From: Pseudosulfitobacter pseudonitzschiae
Lineage (GTDB): Bacteria; Pseudomonadota; Alphaproteobacteria; Rhodobacterales; Rhodobacteraceae
NCBI RefSeq assembly: GCF_002222635.1
Contig: NZ_CP022418.1
Coordinates: 62,001-126,000 of the forward strand
DNA: 64,000 bases
Direction: 5' to 3'
Within the stretch, counting starts at the first letter, position 1. Every line of letters begins with the position of its first letter. Shown here one piece after another: positions 17,593 through 26,689 of the stretch. Made by a program: the position numbers and the translations under genes. The notes beneath the pieces were generated by a model. That model had not been told where the DNA came from. It searched no databases and saw only the letters and a program-made list of their open reading frames with translations.

Positions 17593-18600
17593 GTGAAATT
17601 ATTCAGCGTTTCCGCAATCGCATTGGCCGCAGCGATGCTTGTTCCGTTTACGGCGCAGGCCAGCGACAAGAAATACAAACTTGTACTGACCAGTGAAGCC
17701 GGCGACCGTGAATCGGTTCTTGGCGGCGCACTGCGGGACTGGGCATCGCGAATCGAAGAGAGTTCGGACGGGCGTATCCGTGTGAACGTGTTCTATCAGG
17801 GCGAACTGGGCGGCCAGCAGGAGCTGTTCGACCAACTCGTCAAGGGCAACGTCCACATGATGATCACCTGGCCGCAAACCTCTTATGACCAGCGGATCGG
17901 CGCGAACTACATTCCCTATCTCGTGATGGGTTGGGAGGACGCCATTGAATCGTTCGGGCGCGAAGGCTGGGTGCGTGATGTGCTTGAACCGATCTATCAG
18001 GACATCGGCCTGAAATATTTCGGCCCGTTCCCCGAGGGTTTCGGCGGTATCGCCACCAAGGGCCGCTATGCCACCAGCTATGAAGAGGCGCAGGGCCTGA
18101 AGGTGCGGTCGCAACCGATCTTCCCGCTGCCGCAGACCCTTCAGGCGATGGGTTTTCAGGCGGTTCCAATCGACTGGGCCGAAGTTTATACATCGATCCA
18201 GACCGGCGTTGTGGATGGCGATTCATCCAATGTCATTTACTGGGATTATGAATATTTCCGCGACCAGCTCGATTACTTCGTTCAGTCGTCGCATAACTTT
18301 TCGTCCTATTCGCTGCTGATGAACAGCGGCACATGGGAAGAAATGGATGACGAAGACCGCGGTATCATTGATTCGGCTGCCATCGCCGTGATCGACCAGC
18401 AGTTCGAGAATGCCAAGGCCGAAGACGACAAATGGATCGCCGCAGCACAAGAGGCGGGCATGGAATACATCGTTCCCACCCCCGAGCAAAAAGCGGCTTG
18501 GGTCGAACGTGTCCGCGCCGAAGTCTGGCCACAGGCCGAAGAGGCGCTGGGTAAGGAAATCATGGATGTGGTGCGTGCCAACGCATCTGTTCCTGAATAA
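17593..18600 (+). CDS. dctP: TRAP transporter substrate-binding protein DctP (second system)
   Basis: A 335-residue periplasmic solute receptor. It starts with a GTG at 17593, preceded by GGGGAGGA 8 bases upstream, and a signal peptide of 23 residues ending FTAQA-SD. The mature protein carries the DctP signature: RIRVNVFYQGELGGQQELFDQ in pieces, LKVRSQPIF (the ligand-binding arginine region) and VDGDSSN. It is clearly different from the receptor at 3409-4407. It heads a second P-Q-M set followed directly by catabolic enzymes, so its ligand is probably the substrate of the amine oxidoreductase/lyase pathway encoded downstream. Confidence 0.93.
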   Translation: MKLFSVSAIALAAAMLVPFTAQASDKKYKLVLTSEAGDRESVLGGALRDWASRIEESSDGRIRVNVFYQGELGGQQELFDQLVKGNVHMMITWPQTSYDQRIGANYIPYLVMGWEDAIESFGREGWVRDVLEPIYQDIGLKYFGPFPEGFGGIATKGRYATSYEEAQGLKVRSQPIFPLPQTLQAMGFQAVPIDWAEVYTSIQTGVVDGDSSNVIYWDYEYFRDQLDYFVQSSHNFSSYSLLMNSGTWEEMDDEDRGIIDSAAIAVIDQQFENAKAEDDKWIAAAQEAGMEYIVPTPEQKAAWVERVRAEVWPQAEEALGKEIMDVVRANASVPE

Positions 18601-18621
18601 ATCTGCGAAAAACTGTCAGGG

Positions 18622-18643
18622 CGGGCCGCGTTCCGGCGGCCCG
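18622..18643 (+). promoter_or_regulatory. Intergenic hairpin between dctP and dctQ (second system)
   Basis: CGGGCCGC and GCGGCCCG form a perfect 8-bp GC-only stem with a 6-base loop, 22 bases after the dctP stop. No T run follows. It parallels the hairpin in the first TRAP operon and probably keeps receptor mRNA above permease mRNA. Confidence 0.6.
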
Positions 18644-18834
18644 TTGCAGGCTGCCACAAGGATGCGGGTGGTTTCCGGACTGCCCGGCAGTCGTGGAAAG
18701 CTCTTGATTCAAAAACATAAAAACCAAACCTGCCCCTCATCAATCTGAACCACTGCCAATAATCGGGGCGGGAACCATTCCGGGACAGGCTGTGCACGGC
18801 ACGGCCCGTCTTTGAACAAGGGAGAACTTGTATA

Positions 18835-19350
18835 ATGCACATACTGGGAAAAATTGATGCGCTGCTTGTGCGCGTCATCCATCCGGTCCTGATTGTGATC
18901 GGGCTGGCCGTCGCCCTGATGCTGGTCATCGGAATCCTGACACGGATGTTCGGGGCACCCGTCTTTGGTCTGGAAGAAATCATGCTGCTTGCGATCATGT
19001 GGTTTTACATGCTGGGTGCCGCGCTGGCATCGCGCGAACGCTCGCACCTGTCTGCCGACTTTGTGCGCGTTATCTCGAAAAACCCAAAGGTCTGGCGGGT
19101 TGCGGCACTGATTTCCACCGCAATATCGCTGGTTATCGCGGTGCTGTTCAGCACCTGGGCCTGGGCGTTATTTTCCTTTGGCCTGGAGCGTGGCCAGTCC
19201 ACGCCGGTTTTCGGGATTCCGTGGTGGATTTCTCAATCCAGCCTTTTCGTCGCCTCGGTGTTGTTCATCGTCTACCTGGTGCGCGACCTGATCCATGAGA
19301 TCCGCGGCGATGACTGGCAGTCCGGCGATCCTGCCGCAGAAGTGGAGTAA
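18835..19350 (+). CDS. dctQ: TRAP transporter small permease subunit DctQ (second system)
   Basis: A 171-residue four-helix TRAP membrane subunit. It has the typical first helix, the EEIMLLAIMWFYMLGAALASRERSH pattern (in pieces) with the charged ERSHLS loop, and two C-terminal helices. GGGAG precedes the ATG by about 11 bases. The 234-base gap from dctP holds the GC hairpin and no further gene that I recognise. dctM starts six bases after its stop. Confidence 0.93.
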   Translation: MHILGKIDALLVRVIHPVLIVIGLAVALMLVIGILTRMFGAPVFGLEEIMLLAIMWFYMLGAALASRERSHLSADFVRVISKNPKVWRVAALISTAISLVIAVLFSTWAWALFSFGLERGQSTPVFGIPWWISQSSLFVASVLFIVYLVRDLIHEIRGDDWQSGDPAAEVE

Positions 19351-19356
19351 TCTGAA

Positions 19357-20655
19357 ATGGGTGCACTTATTGCAATTATCGCCGTCGTGGTGCTGATGAT
19401 GATCGGGGTTCCGGTTGTCTTCTCGTTCGCCACCATGACGCTTATCCTGTCGATCGCCTATGACGTTGATATTTCGTCGTTGATGACAACCGGCTTCTGG
19501 TCCGTAAATTCGGTGATCCTGGTGGCGCTGCCGCTTTTTGTGATGACCGGATACCTGATGCAATCGGGTGGAATTGCCCGGCGTCTGGTCGAATTCGTCG
19601 AGGCACTGGTCGGGCGTTCACGCATCGGCATGGGTACGTCGATGGTGGTAACCTGCGGTATCTTCGGGGCGATTTCGGGCACTGCGTCGGCGGCTGTGGC
19701 GTCTGTCGGTTCCATCATGATCGACCCGATGGAAAAACACGGCTATGCGCGCGGCTATACCAGCGCGCTTTTGGGTATTTCGTCGCTTTTGGGTCTGTTG
19801 ATCCCACCGTCGATCACGATGATCCTGTATGCAGTCGTGACAAGACAGTCGGTTGCAGCCTGCTTTCTGGCGACCGTTGGTCCCGGTATCCTGCTGATGA
19901 TCTTTCTTTCGCTTCTCAACCGCCTGCATGTCAGCCGGAAACTGGGTGGGGACACCGAGAAAGCACCGTGGGGGCAGCGTCTGTCTGAATCCGCTTCGGC
20001 GGGCTGGCGGGCCATTCCGGCCCTGTTGCTGCCGGTTATCATTCTGGGCGGGATCTACGGCGGTTTTGCCACGCCGACCGAGGCCGCGGCCATCTCGGTG
20101 GCACTGGCCATTCCCATCGGATTGTTCGTTTACCGCGAGCAGACGTTGCGCGGGATCGGCGAGGCTGTGATCAATGCCGCGACCACAACCGGCGTTATCA
20201 TGATCATTCTGGTCTTTTCGTTCGTCGCCAGCCGGATTCTCACGCTGGAACGGGTGCCGCAGGATTTGACCGACCTGCTTCTGGGTACATTCTCGAACCC
20301 GCTGCTTATTCTTCTGGTTGTGAACATCTTTCTGATCCTCATGGGAATGATCATGGACGATGTCAGCGTGATTGCGATCATCAGCCCGCTGATGGTGCCG
20401 GTCATGGCCGAGATCGGCGTTGACCCGATCCACTTTGCGGCAATCATCGGAACCAGCATTGTCATCGGGGCGAACAGCCCGCCGATGGCGCCGATCCTGT
20501 TCATGGCCTGTCGCGTTGGCAGGGTCGGGATGTCGGAAGTAATCTCGCCCGCGTTCTACTTCATGGCGTTTGCGGCATTTCCGGTCATGCTTATCACGAC
20601 ATACTATTCACCGCTGGCGTTGTTTTTGCCCCGACTTCTTGGATTTATCCAGTAG
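19357..20655 (+). CDS. dctM: TRAP transporter large permease subunit DctM (second system)
   Basis: The 432-residue TRAP large permease with about a dozen membrane helices. GAISGTASAAVASVGSI near residue 105 and LLIPPSITMILYAV near 147 are the conserved DctM half-site, mirrored by SPPMAPILFMAC in the second half. It forms the sodium-driven channel with DctQ. It is followed by a strong hairpin and then the catabolic genes, all in the same direction. Confidence 0.95.
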   Translation: MGALIAIIAVVVLMMIGVPVVFSFATMTLILSIAYDVDISSLMTTGFWSVNSVILVALPLFVMTGYLMQSGGIARRLVEFVEALVGRSRIGMGTSMVVTCGIFGAISGTASAAVASVGSIMIDPMEKHGYARGYTSALLGISSLLGLLIPPSITMILYAVVTRQSVAACFLATVGPGILLMIFLSLLNRLHVSRKLGGDTEKAPWGQRLSESASAGWRAIPALLLPVIILGGIYGGFATPTEAAAISVALAIPIGLFVYREQTLRGIGEAVINAATTTGVIMIILVFSFVASRILTLERVPQDLTDLLLGTFSNPLLILLVVNIFLILMGMIMDDVSVIAIISPLMVPVMAEIGVDPIHFAAIIGTSIVIGANSPPMAPILFMACRVGRVGMSEVISPAFYFMAFAAFPVMLITTYYSPLALFLPRLLGFIQ

Positions 20656-20666
20656 CGGAAAATTCT

Positions 20667-20697
20667 TGTCGTGCGCCCGCAAAAGAGGCGCACGACA
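20667..20697 (+). terminator. Strong hairpin between dctM and the catabolic genes
   Basis: TGTCGTGCGCC and GGCGCACGACA form a perfect 11-bp stem around a 9-base A-rich loop, 11 bases after the dctM stop. A T run is lacking after it, so it is probably an attenuator or processing site that separates transporter from enzyme expression, not an absolute stop. Confidence 0.5.
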
Positions 20698-20750
20698 TTA
20701 CGATGCACGCCTGCCACACTCTGACACAACATCGCTAATGGAAACACGCA

Positions 20751-21668
20751 ATGACATTCAGGTTCACACTTGAGGGGATCTATACGCCCATCGTGACCCC
20801 GTTCGAAGACGACGGTGCCGTCAATTTTGATGCACTGGCCGATATTGTCGAGCATCTGGTCGAAAACGGCGTTCACGGGATCATATCCGGTGGTTCAACC
20901 GCCGAGAATTATACCCAGACCGTCGAAGAGCGGCTGGAACTGGCGCGCTTTATCAAGGACCGGCTGAACGGGCGCTTGCCGTTGATCGTGGGCACTGGCG
21001 CCATGCGAACCCCGGATTCGGTCGCGCTGGCGCAGGGCGCGCGCGATATGGGTGCCGATGCGCTTTTGCTGGGCACGCCGCCCTATTCGGTCCCGACCGA
21101 ACGTGAAAATGCGCTGAATGCGCTGGCCATCGACCGCGCGGCCGATCTGCCGATCATCTTGTACAACTATCCCGGCCGGATGGGGGTGCATATGGGCGAG
21201 GAATTTCTCGATCACGTCTGCCGCTCGCGCAATGTCATCGGGATCAAGGAAAGCTCGGGCGACATAAACCGTGTACACCTTCTGGCGCGCGACTATCCGC
21301 ATATCCAGATGTCGTGCGGTATGGACGATCAGGCATTGGAATTCTTTGCATGGGGCGCGCGTAGCTGGATTTGCGCCGGTTCGAACTTTCTGCCCGAGGA
21401 ACATGTTTTCCTGTATGAAACCTGTGCCGTGAACAGCGATTTTGCCAAGGGGCGCCGGATCATGTCCGCCATGATGCCGCTGATGCGTGTTCTCGAACAG
21501 GGCGGCAAGTTCATCCAGTGTGTCAAGCACGGCACGGAAATGGCGGGCCTGCGCACAGGGCCGATGCGCCCGCCGCTGCGCGGTCTGAACAAGGATGACA
21601 AGCGCCAGCTTGAGCAGGTTGTCAGCACACTCAAAATCACCATTGCGGCCATCAAGGCGGAGAATTGA
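20751..21668 (+). CDS. DapA/NAL-family class I aldolase or hydro-lyase
   Basis: A 305-residue member of the dihydrodipicolinate synthase/N-acetylneuraminate lyase family, a TIM barrel that works through a Schiff base. Lys166 in IKESSGD is the catalytic lysine and Tyr138 in ILYNYPGRMG the proton relay. The pyruvate-binding GTT of true DapA is replaced by GGSTAEN (47-53), so it is not lysine biosynthesis. Relatives include 1-pyrroline-4-hydroxy-2-carboxylate deaminase and 5-dehydro-4-deoxyglucarate dehydratase, both of which feed a semialdehyde to an aldehyde dehydrogenase; one follows here three bases later. The exact reaction is not determined. Confidence 0.87.
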   Translation: MTFRFTLEGIYTPIVTPFEDDGAVNFDALADIVEHLVENGVHGIISGGSTAENYTQTVEERLELARFIKDRLNGRLPLIVGTGAMRTPDSVALAQGARDMGADALLLGTPPYSVPTERENALNALAIDRAADLPIILYNYPGRMGVHMGEEFLDHVCRSRNVIGIKESSGDINRVHLLARDYPHIQMSCGMDDQALEFFAWGARSWICAGSNFLPEEHVFLYETCAVNSDFAKGRRIMSAMMPLMRVLEQGGKFIQCVKHGTEMAGLRTGPMRPPLRGLNKDDKRQLEQVVSTLKITIAAIKAEN

Positions 21669-21671
21669 TCC

Positions 21672-23180
21672 ATGAGCGAGCTTCTGACACGCGAAGAATA
21701 CGAGGCCATCGCGGCCAACCTGACCCTGCCGGTGAATGCGTTCATCGACGGCAGCTTTCGTCCGGCAAAATCCGGCAAGACATTCGAGACGGTGAACCCG
21801 GCGACCGGCGTAAAACTGGCCGATGTGGCGGCCTGTGATGCCGAGGACGTGGATTTTGCCGTGTCCAGGGCGCGCGAAGCCTTTGACGACGGCCGCTGGT
21901 CGAAACTGCATCCGTCCGAACGCAAGGACGTGCTGATCCGGCTGTGCAAGCTGATGACCCGCAACGCCCGCGAACTGGCGGTGATGGAAAGCCTGGACAG
22001 TGGCAAGACGATCTATGACTGCGAAACCGTGGACGTGCCCGAAACCATCCATTGTATCAAGTGGCACGCGGAACTGATCGACAAGATATACGATCAGGTG
22101 GCGCCTGCGTCGGACGATCACATCGCAATGGTCGTGCGCGAACCCGTCGGTGTCGTCGGGTTGGTTCTGCCGTGGAACTTTCCGCTGCTGATGATGGCCT
22201 GGAAGATCGGCCCGGCGCTGGCTGCGGGCTGTTCGGTGGTGGTCAAACCGGCGGGAGAAACCAGCCTGACCGCGCTGCGGATTGCAGAACTGGCATATGA
22301 GGCAGGCGTGCCTGCGGGCGTGCTGAACATCGTGACCGGCAGCGGTTCCCAGGTGGGCGAGCCGCTGGGCAAACATGCGGATGTGGACATGGTGTCGTTC
22401 ACCGGTTCGACAGTGACGGGGCGACGGTTCCTGCATTATTCGGCAGACAGCAACCTCAAGGAAGTTGTGCTGGAAATGGGGGGCAAGAACCCTTGCATTG
22501 TGATGGACGACGCCGAATATCTGGACAGCGTGGCCGAACACGTGGTCAACGGTGCCTTCTGGAATATGGGCGAAAACTGTTCTGCCGCCGCGCGCCTGAT
22601 CGTTCACAAGGACATCAAGGACGATCTTCTGGAACGTGTGAAGGCCGCCGCCCGTCAATGGAACGTCGGCGCGCCGCTGGATCCTTCGGTGCGCGTTGGC
22701 GCGCTGGTGTCCAAGGCGCATTTTGACAAGGTTTGCAGCTATCTTGCACTGCCGGAAAAGGGGCAGATCATTACAGGCGGCAAGGCGATCGATGGTGCCT
22801 TTGTCGAGCCCACCATCGTCGATGTGGGCAGCAACGACGATACGCTGGCCCGCGAAGAGATTTTCGGCCCGATCCTGTCGGTTATCACCGTATCAAGCTT
22901 TGACGAGGCCATATCGGTGGCCAATGACACCGAATACGGCCTCGCGGCGTCGATCTTTACCGCCAATGCGCGCCGGGCAATCCGTGGTGCGCGCGCACTG
23001 CGGGCCGGAACCGTGACCGTCAACAGCTTTGGCGAAGGTGACATCACCACGCCCTTTGGCGGATACAAGCAATCGGGCTTTGGCGGGCGTGACAACGGGG
23101 TCCACGCCCACGACCAATATACCCAGCTCAAGACGATCTGGATCGATCTTGGCGATCCGTTCGATTCCGAGGTGGACTAA
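21672..23180 (+). CDS. Aldehyde dehydrogenase, PuuC/betaine-aldehyde type
   Basis: A 502-residue NAD(P)-dependent aldehyde dehydrogenase. It has LPWNFP (near 166), FTGSTVTG, the general base Glu268 in LEMGGK and the nucleophile Cys303 in a GENCSA motif. Family members near this sequence act on gamma-glutamyl-aminobutyraldehyde, betaine aldehyde or omega-amino aldehydes. It is coupled to the next gene by TAATG. In this operon it probably oxidises the semialdehyde made by the DapA-like enzyme or by the amine oxidoreductase. Confidence 0.93.
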   Translation: MSELLTREEYEAIAANLTLPVNAFIDGSFRPAKSGKTFETVNPATGVKLADVAACDAEDVDFAVSRAREAFDDGRWSKLHPSERKDVLIRLCKLMTRNARELAVMESLDSGKTIYDCETVDVPETIHCIKWHAELIDKIYDQVAPASDDHIAMVVREPVGVVGLVLPWNFPLLMMAWKIGPALAAGCSVVVKPAGETSLTALRIAELAYEAGVPAGVLNIVTGSGSQVGEPLGKHADVDMVSFTGSTVTGRRFLHYSADSNLKEVVLEMGGKNPCIVMDDAEYLDSVAEHVVNGAFWNMGENCSAAARLIVHKDIKDDLLERVKAAARQWNVGAPLDPSVRVGALVSKAHFDKVCSYLALPEKGQIITGGKAIDGAFVEPTIVDVGSNDDTLAREEIFGPILSVITVSSFDEAISVANDTEYGLAASIFTANARRAIRGARALRAGTVTVNSFGEGDITTPFGGYKQSGFGGRDNGVHAHDQYTQLKTIWIDLGDPFDSEVD

Positions 23181-23953
23181 TGGCGCGGATCGGTTTTGTC
23201 GGAACCGGTGAAATCGCTTCGGTGATGGTTCAGACCATCGCCGGGGCAGGGCATGACATTATAGTTTCCCATCGCAACGAGCGGGTTTCGGCAGAATTGC
23301 AGGCCAGGCATCCGGGGCTTCGTCGGGCTGAGAACCAGACCGTCGTGGACGAAAGCGATGTCGTGGTTCTGTGCCTTTTGGCCGATACGGCACGCAAGGA
23401 ACTGCCAAAACTGGCCTTCCGCAACGACCAGACGGTTATTTCCGTAATGGCCGGAATGCCGATTTCCGAACTTGAGCAACTTTGCGCGCCTGTCACCGAA
23501 ATCTGCATCGCCATTCCGTTGCCCCCCATGCCCCTGGGCGGTACGCCATTGGCCGTCTATCCGGACCATACCAGTCTTTACGACATATTCGGCCCCTATG
23601 TGGATATTCACGTCTGCACCTCGGAGGTTATGCTGAACGCGCATTTTGCCGCGACGGCCGTGCTGTTGCCCCTGCTTGATCAGATGGATGTTGCCGCGAA
23701 CTGGTTGTCGGCATTTACCGATGATCGTGCCGAAGCTGCGAACTATCTGGCGGGGCTGGTCGGCGCATATTGTACGCTGTTGACGCAAGAGACCGGAATT
23801 GATCTTGCGCGGTTGCGCGCCGGACTGGGCACCGAACGTGGGTTGAACCAGTCGCTGAGCAGGAAACTGGCAAACAACGGAACTCTTATTGCCCTGGAGG
23901 CCGGTCTGGACAGCCTTCGGGAAAAACTTCAACTGCCTCTGAAAGATCAGTAA
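23180..23953 (+). CDS. NAD(P)-binding protein, ProC/6PGDH-like
   Basis: A 257-residue protein with an N-terminal Rossmann fold (IGFVGTGEIASVMVQTI, about 4-20), an HRN cofactor-selecting loop that suggests NADPH, and a helical C-terminal half with VSVMAG-like VISVMAGMPI. This is the plan of pyrroline-5-carboxylate reductase and related imine reductases. The C-terminal part departs from true ProC, so I do not call it proline biosynthesis. Placed between an aldehyde dehydrogenase and an FAD amine oxidoreductase with one-base overlaps on both sides, it may reduce an imine intermediate of the pathway. Confidence 0.75.
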   Translation: MARIGFVGTGEIASVMVQTIAGAGHDIIVSHRNERVSAELQARHPGLRRAENQTVVDESDVVVLCLLADTARKELPKLAFRNDQTVISVMAGMPISELEQLCAPVTEICIAIPLPPMPLGGTPLAVYPDHTSLYDIFGPYVDIHVCTSEVMLNAHFAATAVLLPLLDQMDVAANWLSAFTDDRAEAANYLAGLVGAYCTLLTQETGIDLARLRAGLGTERGLNQSLSRKLANNGTLIALEAGLDSLREKLQLPLKDQ

Positions 23954-25299
23954 TGCAAACCGAATACGTGGCAAGAAGACTGCCCAAATTTGCGGGGCGG
24001 GCGGCCTGGAGTGCAATTCTTGGAGCGTCCCCCGCGACGCCGCCGTTGCAAGGGGACGTGACCGCCGATTTTACCGTGATCGGCGCAGGCTTTGCCGGGC
24101 TGTCCGCGGCGCGGCGTCTGGTACAGTTGAACCCCGGTGCAAAGGTTGTCGTGCTTGACGCGACTCGTGTGGGTGACGGGGGCGCCGGGCGCAATTCGGG
24201 GTTCATGATCGACCTGCCCCATAATCTGGCGTCGGAAAACTATGCCGGGGCAAGCGAGGGCCGGGATCGCAAGCTGATCGATCTGAACCGTCTGGCAATC
24301 AGCTTCGCCCACGAGGCGGTGCAGGATTACGGGATCGACACCAATTATTTCGATCCGGCGGGCAAGATCAACGGTGCCGCGACTCAAAGCAGCCACGCGC
24401 AGAACAAATCCTATGGCGATCACTTGCAGGGGTTGGGCGAACGTCACGAGATGCTGGACGAACAGGCAATGTTCGAAGTGACCGGCAGCCGGTATTATGT
24501 GTCGGGGCTTTATACACCCGGAACTGTCATGATTCAGCCCGCCGGATACGTTCGGGGGTTGGCGCTGGGGTTGTCCCGTGCGGTGGCGATTTATGAAAAC
24601 AGTCCGGTTACCGCCTTTTGCCGACAAGGGGCGGGCTGGCGCGTTGAAACCTCTGGTGGCTCTGTCTCGACGGGCAAGATAATCCTTGCCAACAACGGCC
24701 ATATCGAAAGTTTCGGTATCGCGCGCGGGCGTCTCATGCATATTTTCCTCTTTGCCAGCATGACCGAAGAACTGGGCGGTGACACGCTGCGCCGCCTTGG
24801 TGGGCAGCCGCGGTGGGGGATCACGCCGTCCGATCCAATGGGAACGACAGTTCGCCGGATTGATACGGGGCAGGGTGGCAACCGGATTGCCGTCCGGACC
24901 TGCGCCGAATACCTCCCTCATCTGGAAAGCACCGAATACAAGATGCGCCGCGCCGCAAAGATCATGCGCAGGAAGTTCGCTGACCGTTTCCCCGGACTGG
25001 GTGACGTCAGGATGGAATACACCTGGTCGGGTCCGCTGTGTCTGTCGCGTAACGACGTATCGGTGACGGGTGAGATTGATAACGGTGTCTTTGCGGCCTG
25101 TTGTCAGAACGGTTTGGGTACGACGCGTGGGACGCTGACGGGCATCGCTGCGGCCGAACAGGCCAGCGGCGAAAGCTCGGCCATCACCGCGTTTTTCACC
25201 GGGCCAAAGAAACCCGCGCGTCTTCCGCCTGCGCCGTTGGCGAAATTGGGCGCGACGGCATATCTGAACTGGAAGGGATGGCTGGCAAGACACGAATGA
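23953..25299 (+). CDS. FAD-dependent amine oxidoreductase (PuuB/DadA type)
   Basis: A 448-residue DAO-fold flavoenzyme. After a 35-residue lead it has the dinucleotide motif VIGAGFAGLSAARRL (about 38-52) and GGAGRNSGFM (about 77), the pattern of PuuB, OrdL and other enzymes that oxidise a primary or secondary amine. The C-terminal NGLGTTRGTLTG closes the FAD site. It is the last enzyme gene of the TRAP operon, coupled by TAATG to the ProC-like gene. With the DapA-like and aldehyde dehydrogenase genes it suggests a route from an amino or imino acid to an oxo acid. Confidence 0.88.
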   Translation: MQTEYVARRLPKFAGRAAWSAILGASPATPPLQGDVTADFTVIGAGFAGLSAARRLVQLNPGAKVVVLDATRVGDGGAGRNSGFMIDLPHNLASENYAGASEGRDRKLIDLNRLAISFAHEAVQDYGIDTNYFDPAGKINGAATQSSHAQNKSYGDHLQGLGERHEMLDEQAMFEVTGSRYYVSGLYTPGTVMIQPAGYVRGLALGLSRAVAIYENSPVTAFCRQGAGWRVETSGGSVSTGKIILANNGHIESFGIARGRLMHIFLFASMTEELGGDTLRRLGGQPRWGITPSDPMGTTVRRIDTGQGGNRIAVRTCAEYLPHLESTEYKMRRAAKIMRRKFADRFPGLGDVRMEYTWSGPLCLSRNDVSVTGEIDNGVFAACCQNGLGTTRGTLTGIAAAEQASGESSAITAFFTGPKKPARLPPAPLAKLGATAYLNWKGWLARHE

Positions 25300-25517
25300 G
25301 GCCGGTGGCAGGGTTTTCCGTTCGCAATTGTGGTGTTTCCCTTTGCCCGGCAATATCGCCATCGCCCAGTCCTGTTTTACCGTTTGCTGCAATAGTGTCC
25401 TGTACCGCGTATCGGATCAGCAGAACCGCTGTTCGCGGCAAGGCAGTCACCAAAGGTTTGGCCGGTCGCAGTCATGACGCTCTTGTTGCCAGCCCGTAAA
25501 AATGCCTAGTCTTAACC

Positions 25518-26468
25518 ATGCTACCCAAACGCCGCTATCTTCCATCGCTCGGATCGTTCGCCACTTTTGAAGTGGCGGCAAAGCATCTGAGTTTTACCAC
25601 GGCTGCGACCGAGCTGAATGTCACGCAGGCCGCAATCAGCCAGCAGATACGGGGTTTTGAAAAGGCCCTTGGGGTCACGCTTTTTACACGGAAACACAAC
25701 AGTCTGGAACTGACACCTGCGGGCGAAAGCCTGCTGAGATCCGTCAGCCAGGGGCTCGACAATATTTGCGACGGCATCGGTGCAATCCTGTCGCCACCCG
25801 ACGTCGCGGTGATTACCTGTTCGGGCACCAATGCGTCTGTTGCCGGCTGGCTCAAACCCTTTGTCAACCAGTTCCGGGCGGACAATCCGGACGTAAATTT
25901 CGCGCTGCTCGCCTCGGACGAGGATGACGCGCTGCGCAATTTCGACGAGGTCGATATTTCGGTGATTTGTGGCAACGAACGCTGCGAAGTGGGGGAAAGA
26001 CTGTACTATCTTTTCCCCGAGACGGTCGAACCGATGTGCAGCCCCGCCTATCTGAAAGAGCATGGCCCGCTGGACGATCCGGGCAGCCTTGCGCAGGCGC
26101 GTCTTCTTGATCTGCACCGCACCCACTGGACCGCCAACGCCATCGGCTGGCACCCGGTCACCTGGGACGACTGGTGCCGCGCAACAAATGTTTCGGTCTC
26201 GCTGTCTGTGCCTTATCTGGTCAGCAACAATTACCCGTTGCTGCTTGATGCCGCCGTGGCGGGCGAGGGGGTTATTCTGGGGTGGCACCATCTGGTAAAA
26301 TCACAGCTTGATGCGGGCAGGCTTTGCCGTCTTTTCGATAAACCGCTTCAGGTGGATCGCGGCTATTACCTCAAACAGAACGCGGCATCGCTGGACAAGC
26401 CCCACGTCCTTCAGTTCATTGATTTTATTCTGTCTCGGCTTGCGGGCACGCAGTCGAAGACCTCCTGA
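25518..26468 (+). CDS. LysR-family transcriptional regulator (GcvA-like)
   Basis: A 316-residue LysR protein. The winged helix (about 6-65) has LSFTTAATELNVTQAAISQQIRGFE in pieces, with the recognition helix TQAAISQQI, then LFTRKHNSLELTPAGESLL. The effector domain follows the GcvA branch, with AGWLKPFVNQF. It lies in the same direction as the catabolic operon after a 218-base gap in which I see no gene, so it has its own promoter and is the likely pathway regulator together with the AraC gene at the other end. Confidence 0.92.
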   Translation: MLPKRRYLPSLGSFATFEVAAKHLSFTTAATELNVTQAAISQQIRGFEKALGVTLFTRKHNSLELTPAGESLLRSVSQGLDNICDGIGAILSPPDVAVITCSGTNASVAGWLKPFVNQFRADNPDVNFALLASDEDDALRNFDEVDISVICGNERCEVGERLYYLFPETVEPMCSPAYLKEHGPLDDPGSLAQARLLDLHRTHWTANAIGWHPVTWDDWCRATNVSVSLSVPYLVSNNYPLLLDAAVAGEGVILGWHHLVKSQLDAGRLCRLFDKPLQVDRGYYLKQNAASLDKPHVLQFIDFILSRLAGTQSKTS

Positions 26469-26526
26469 AGTCCCCAGTTTGATACGTGTATCGCCGAATT
26501 TTGCAGCACTGAACGGAGAAAATACC

Positions 26527-26598
26527 ATGACTCGATTGGCAGCAAAAGACTTCAATCCGAAGTTGCTGGAGCTATATGATCTGACTCTGATAAAGTGA
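26527..26598 (+). pseudogene. Truncated start of a dienelactone-hydrolase-like gene
   Basis: A 23-codon reading, MTRLAAKDFNPKLLELYD and then LTLIK-stop, with GGAGA upstream. The first 18 residues match the well-conserved start of the exported YghX/dienelactone hydrolase family, which continues 'YAHGKITKREFLDRA'. Here the similarity ends after LYD, so a deletion or insertion has cut the gene down to its first codons. The family recognition is from memory and the fragment is short. Confidence 0.5.
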
Positions 26599-26689
26599 CC
26601 GCCCCCGATGGCATCGATGTGTCACGGTATTCCCAATCATGCGCAAGACGTGCTGTTGCCAGTCAAGATCGGTGGCGCGTTGTGCGGGA

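Noticed and set aside
20895-22721. 608-codon leftward frame across the DapA-like and aldehyde dehydrogenase genes
   Set aside because: A long antisense frame caused by GC-rich codon bias; the plus-strand genes have full family motifs.
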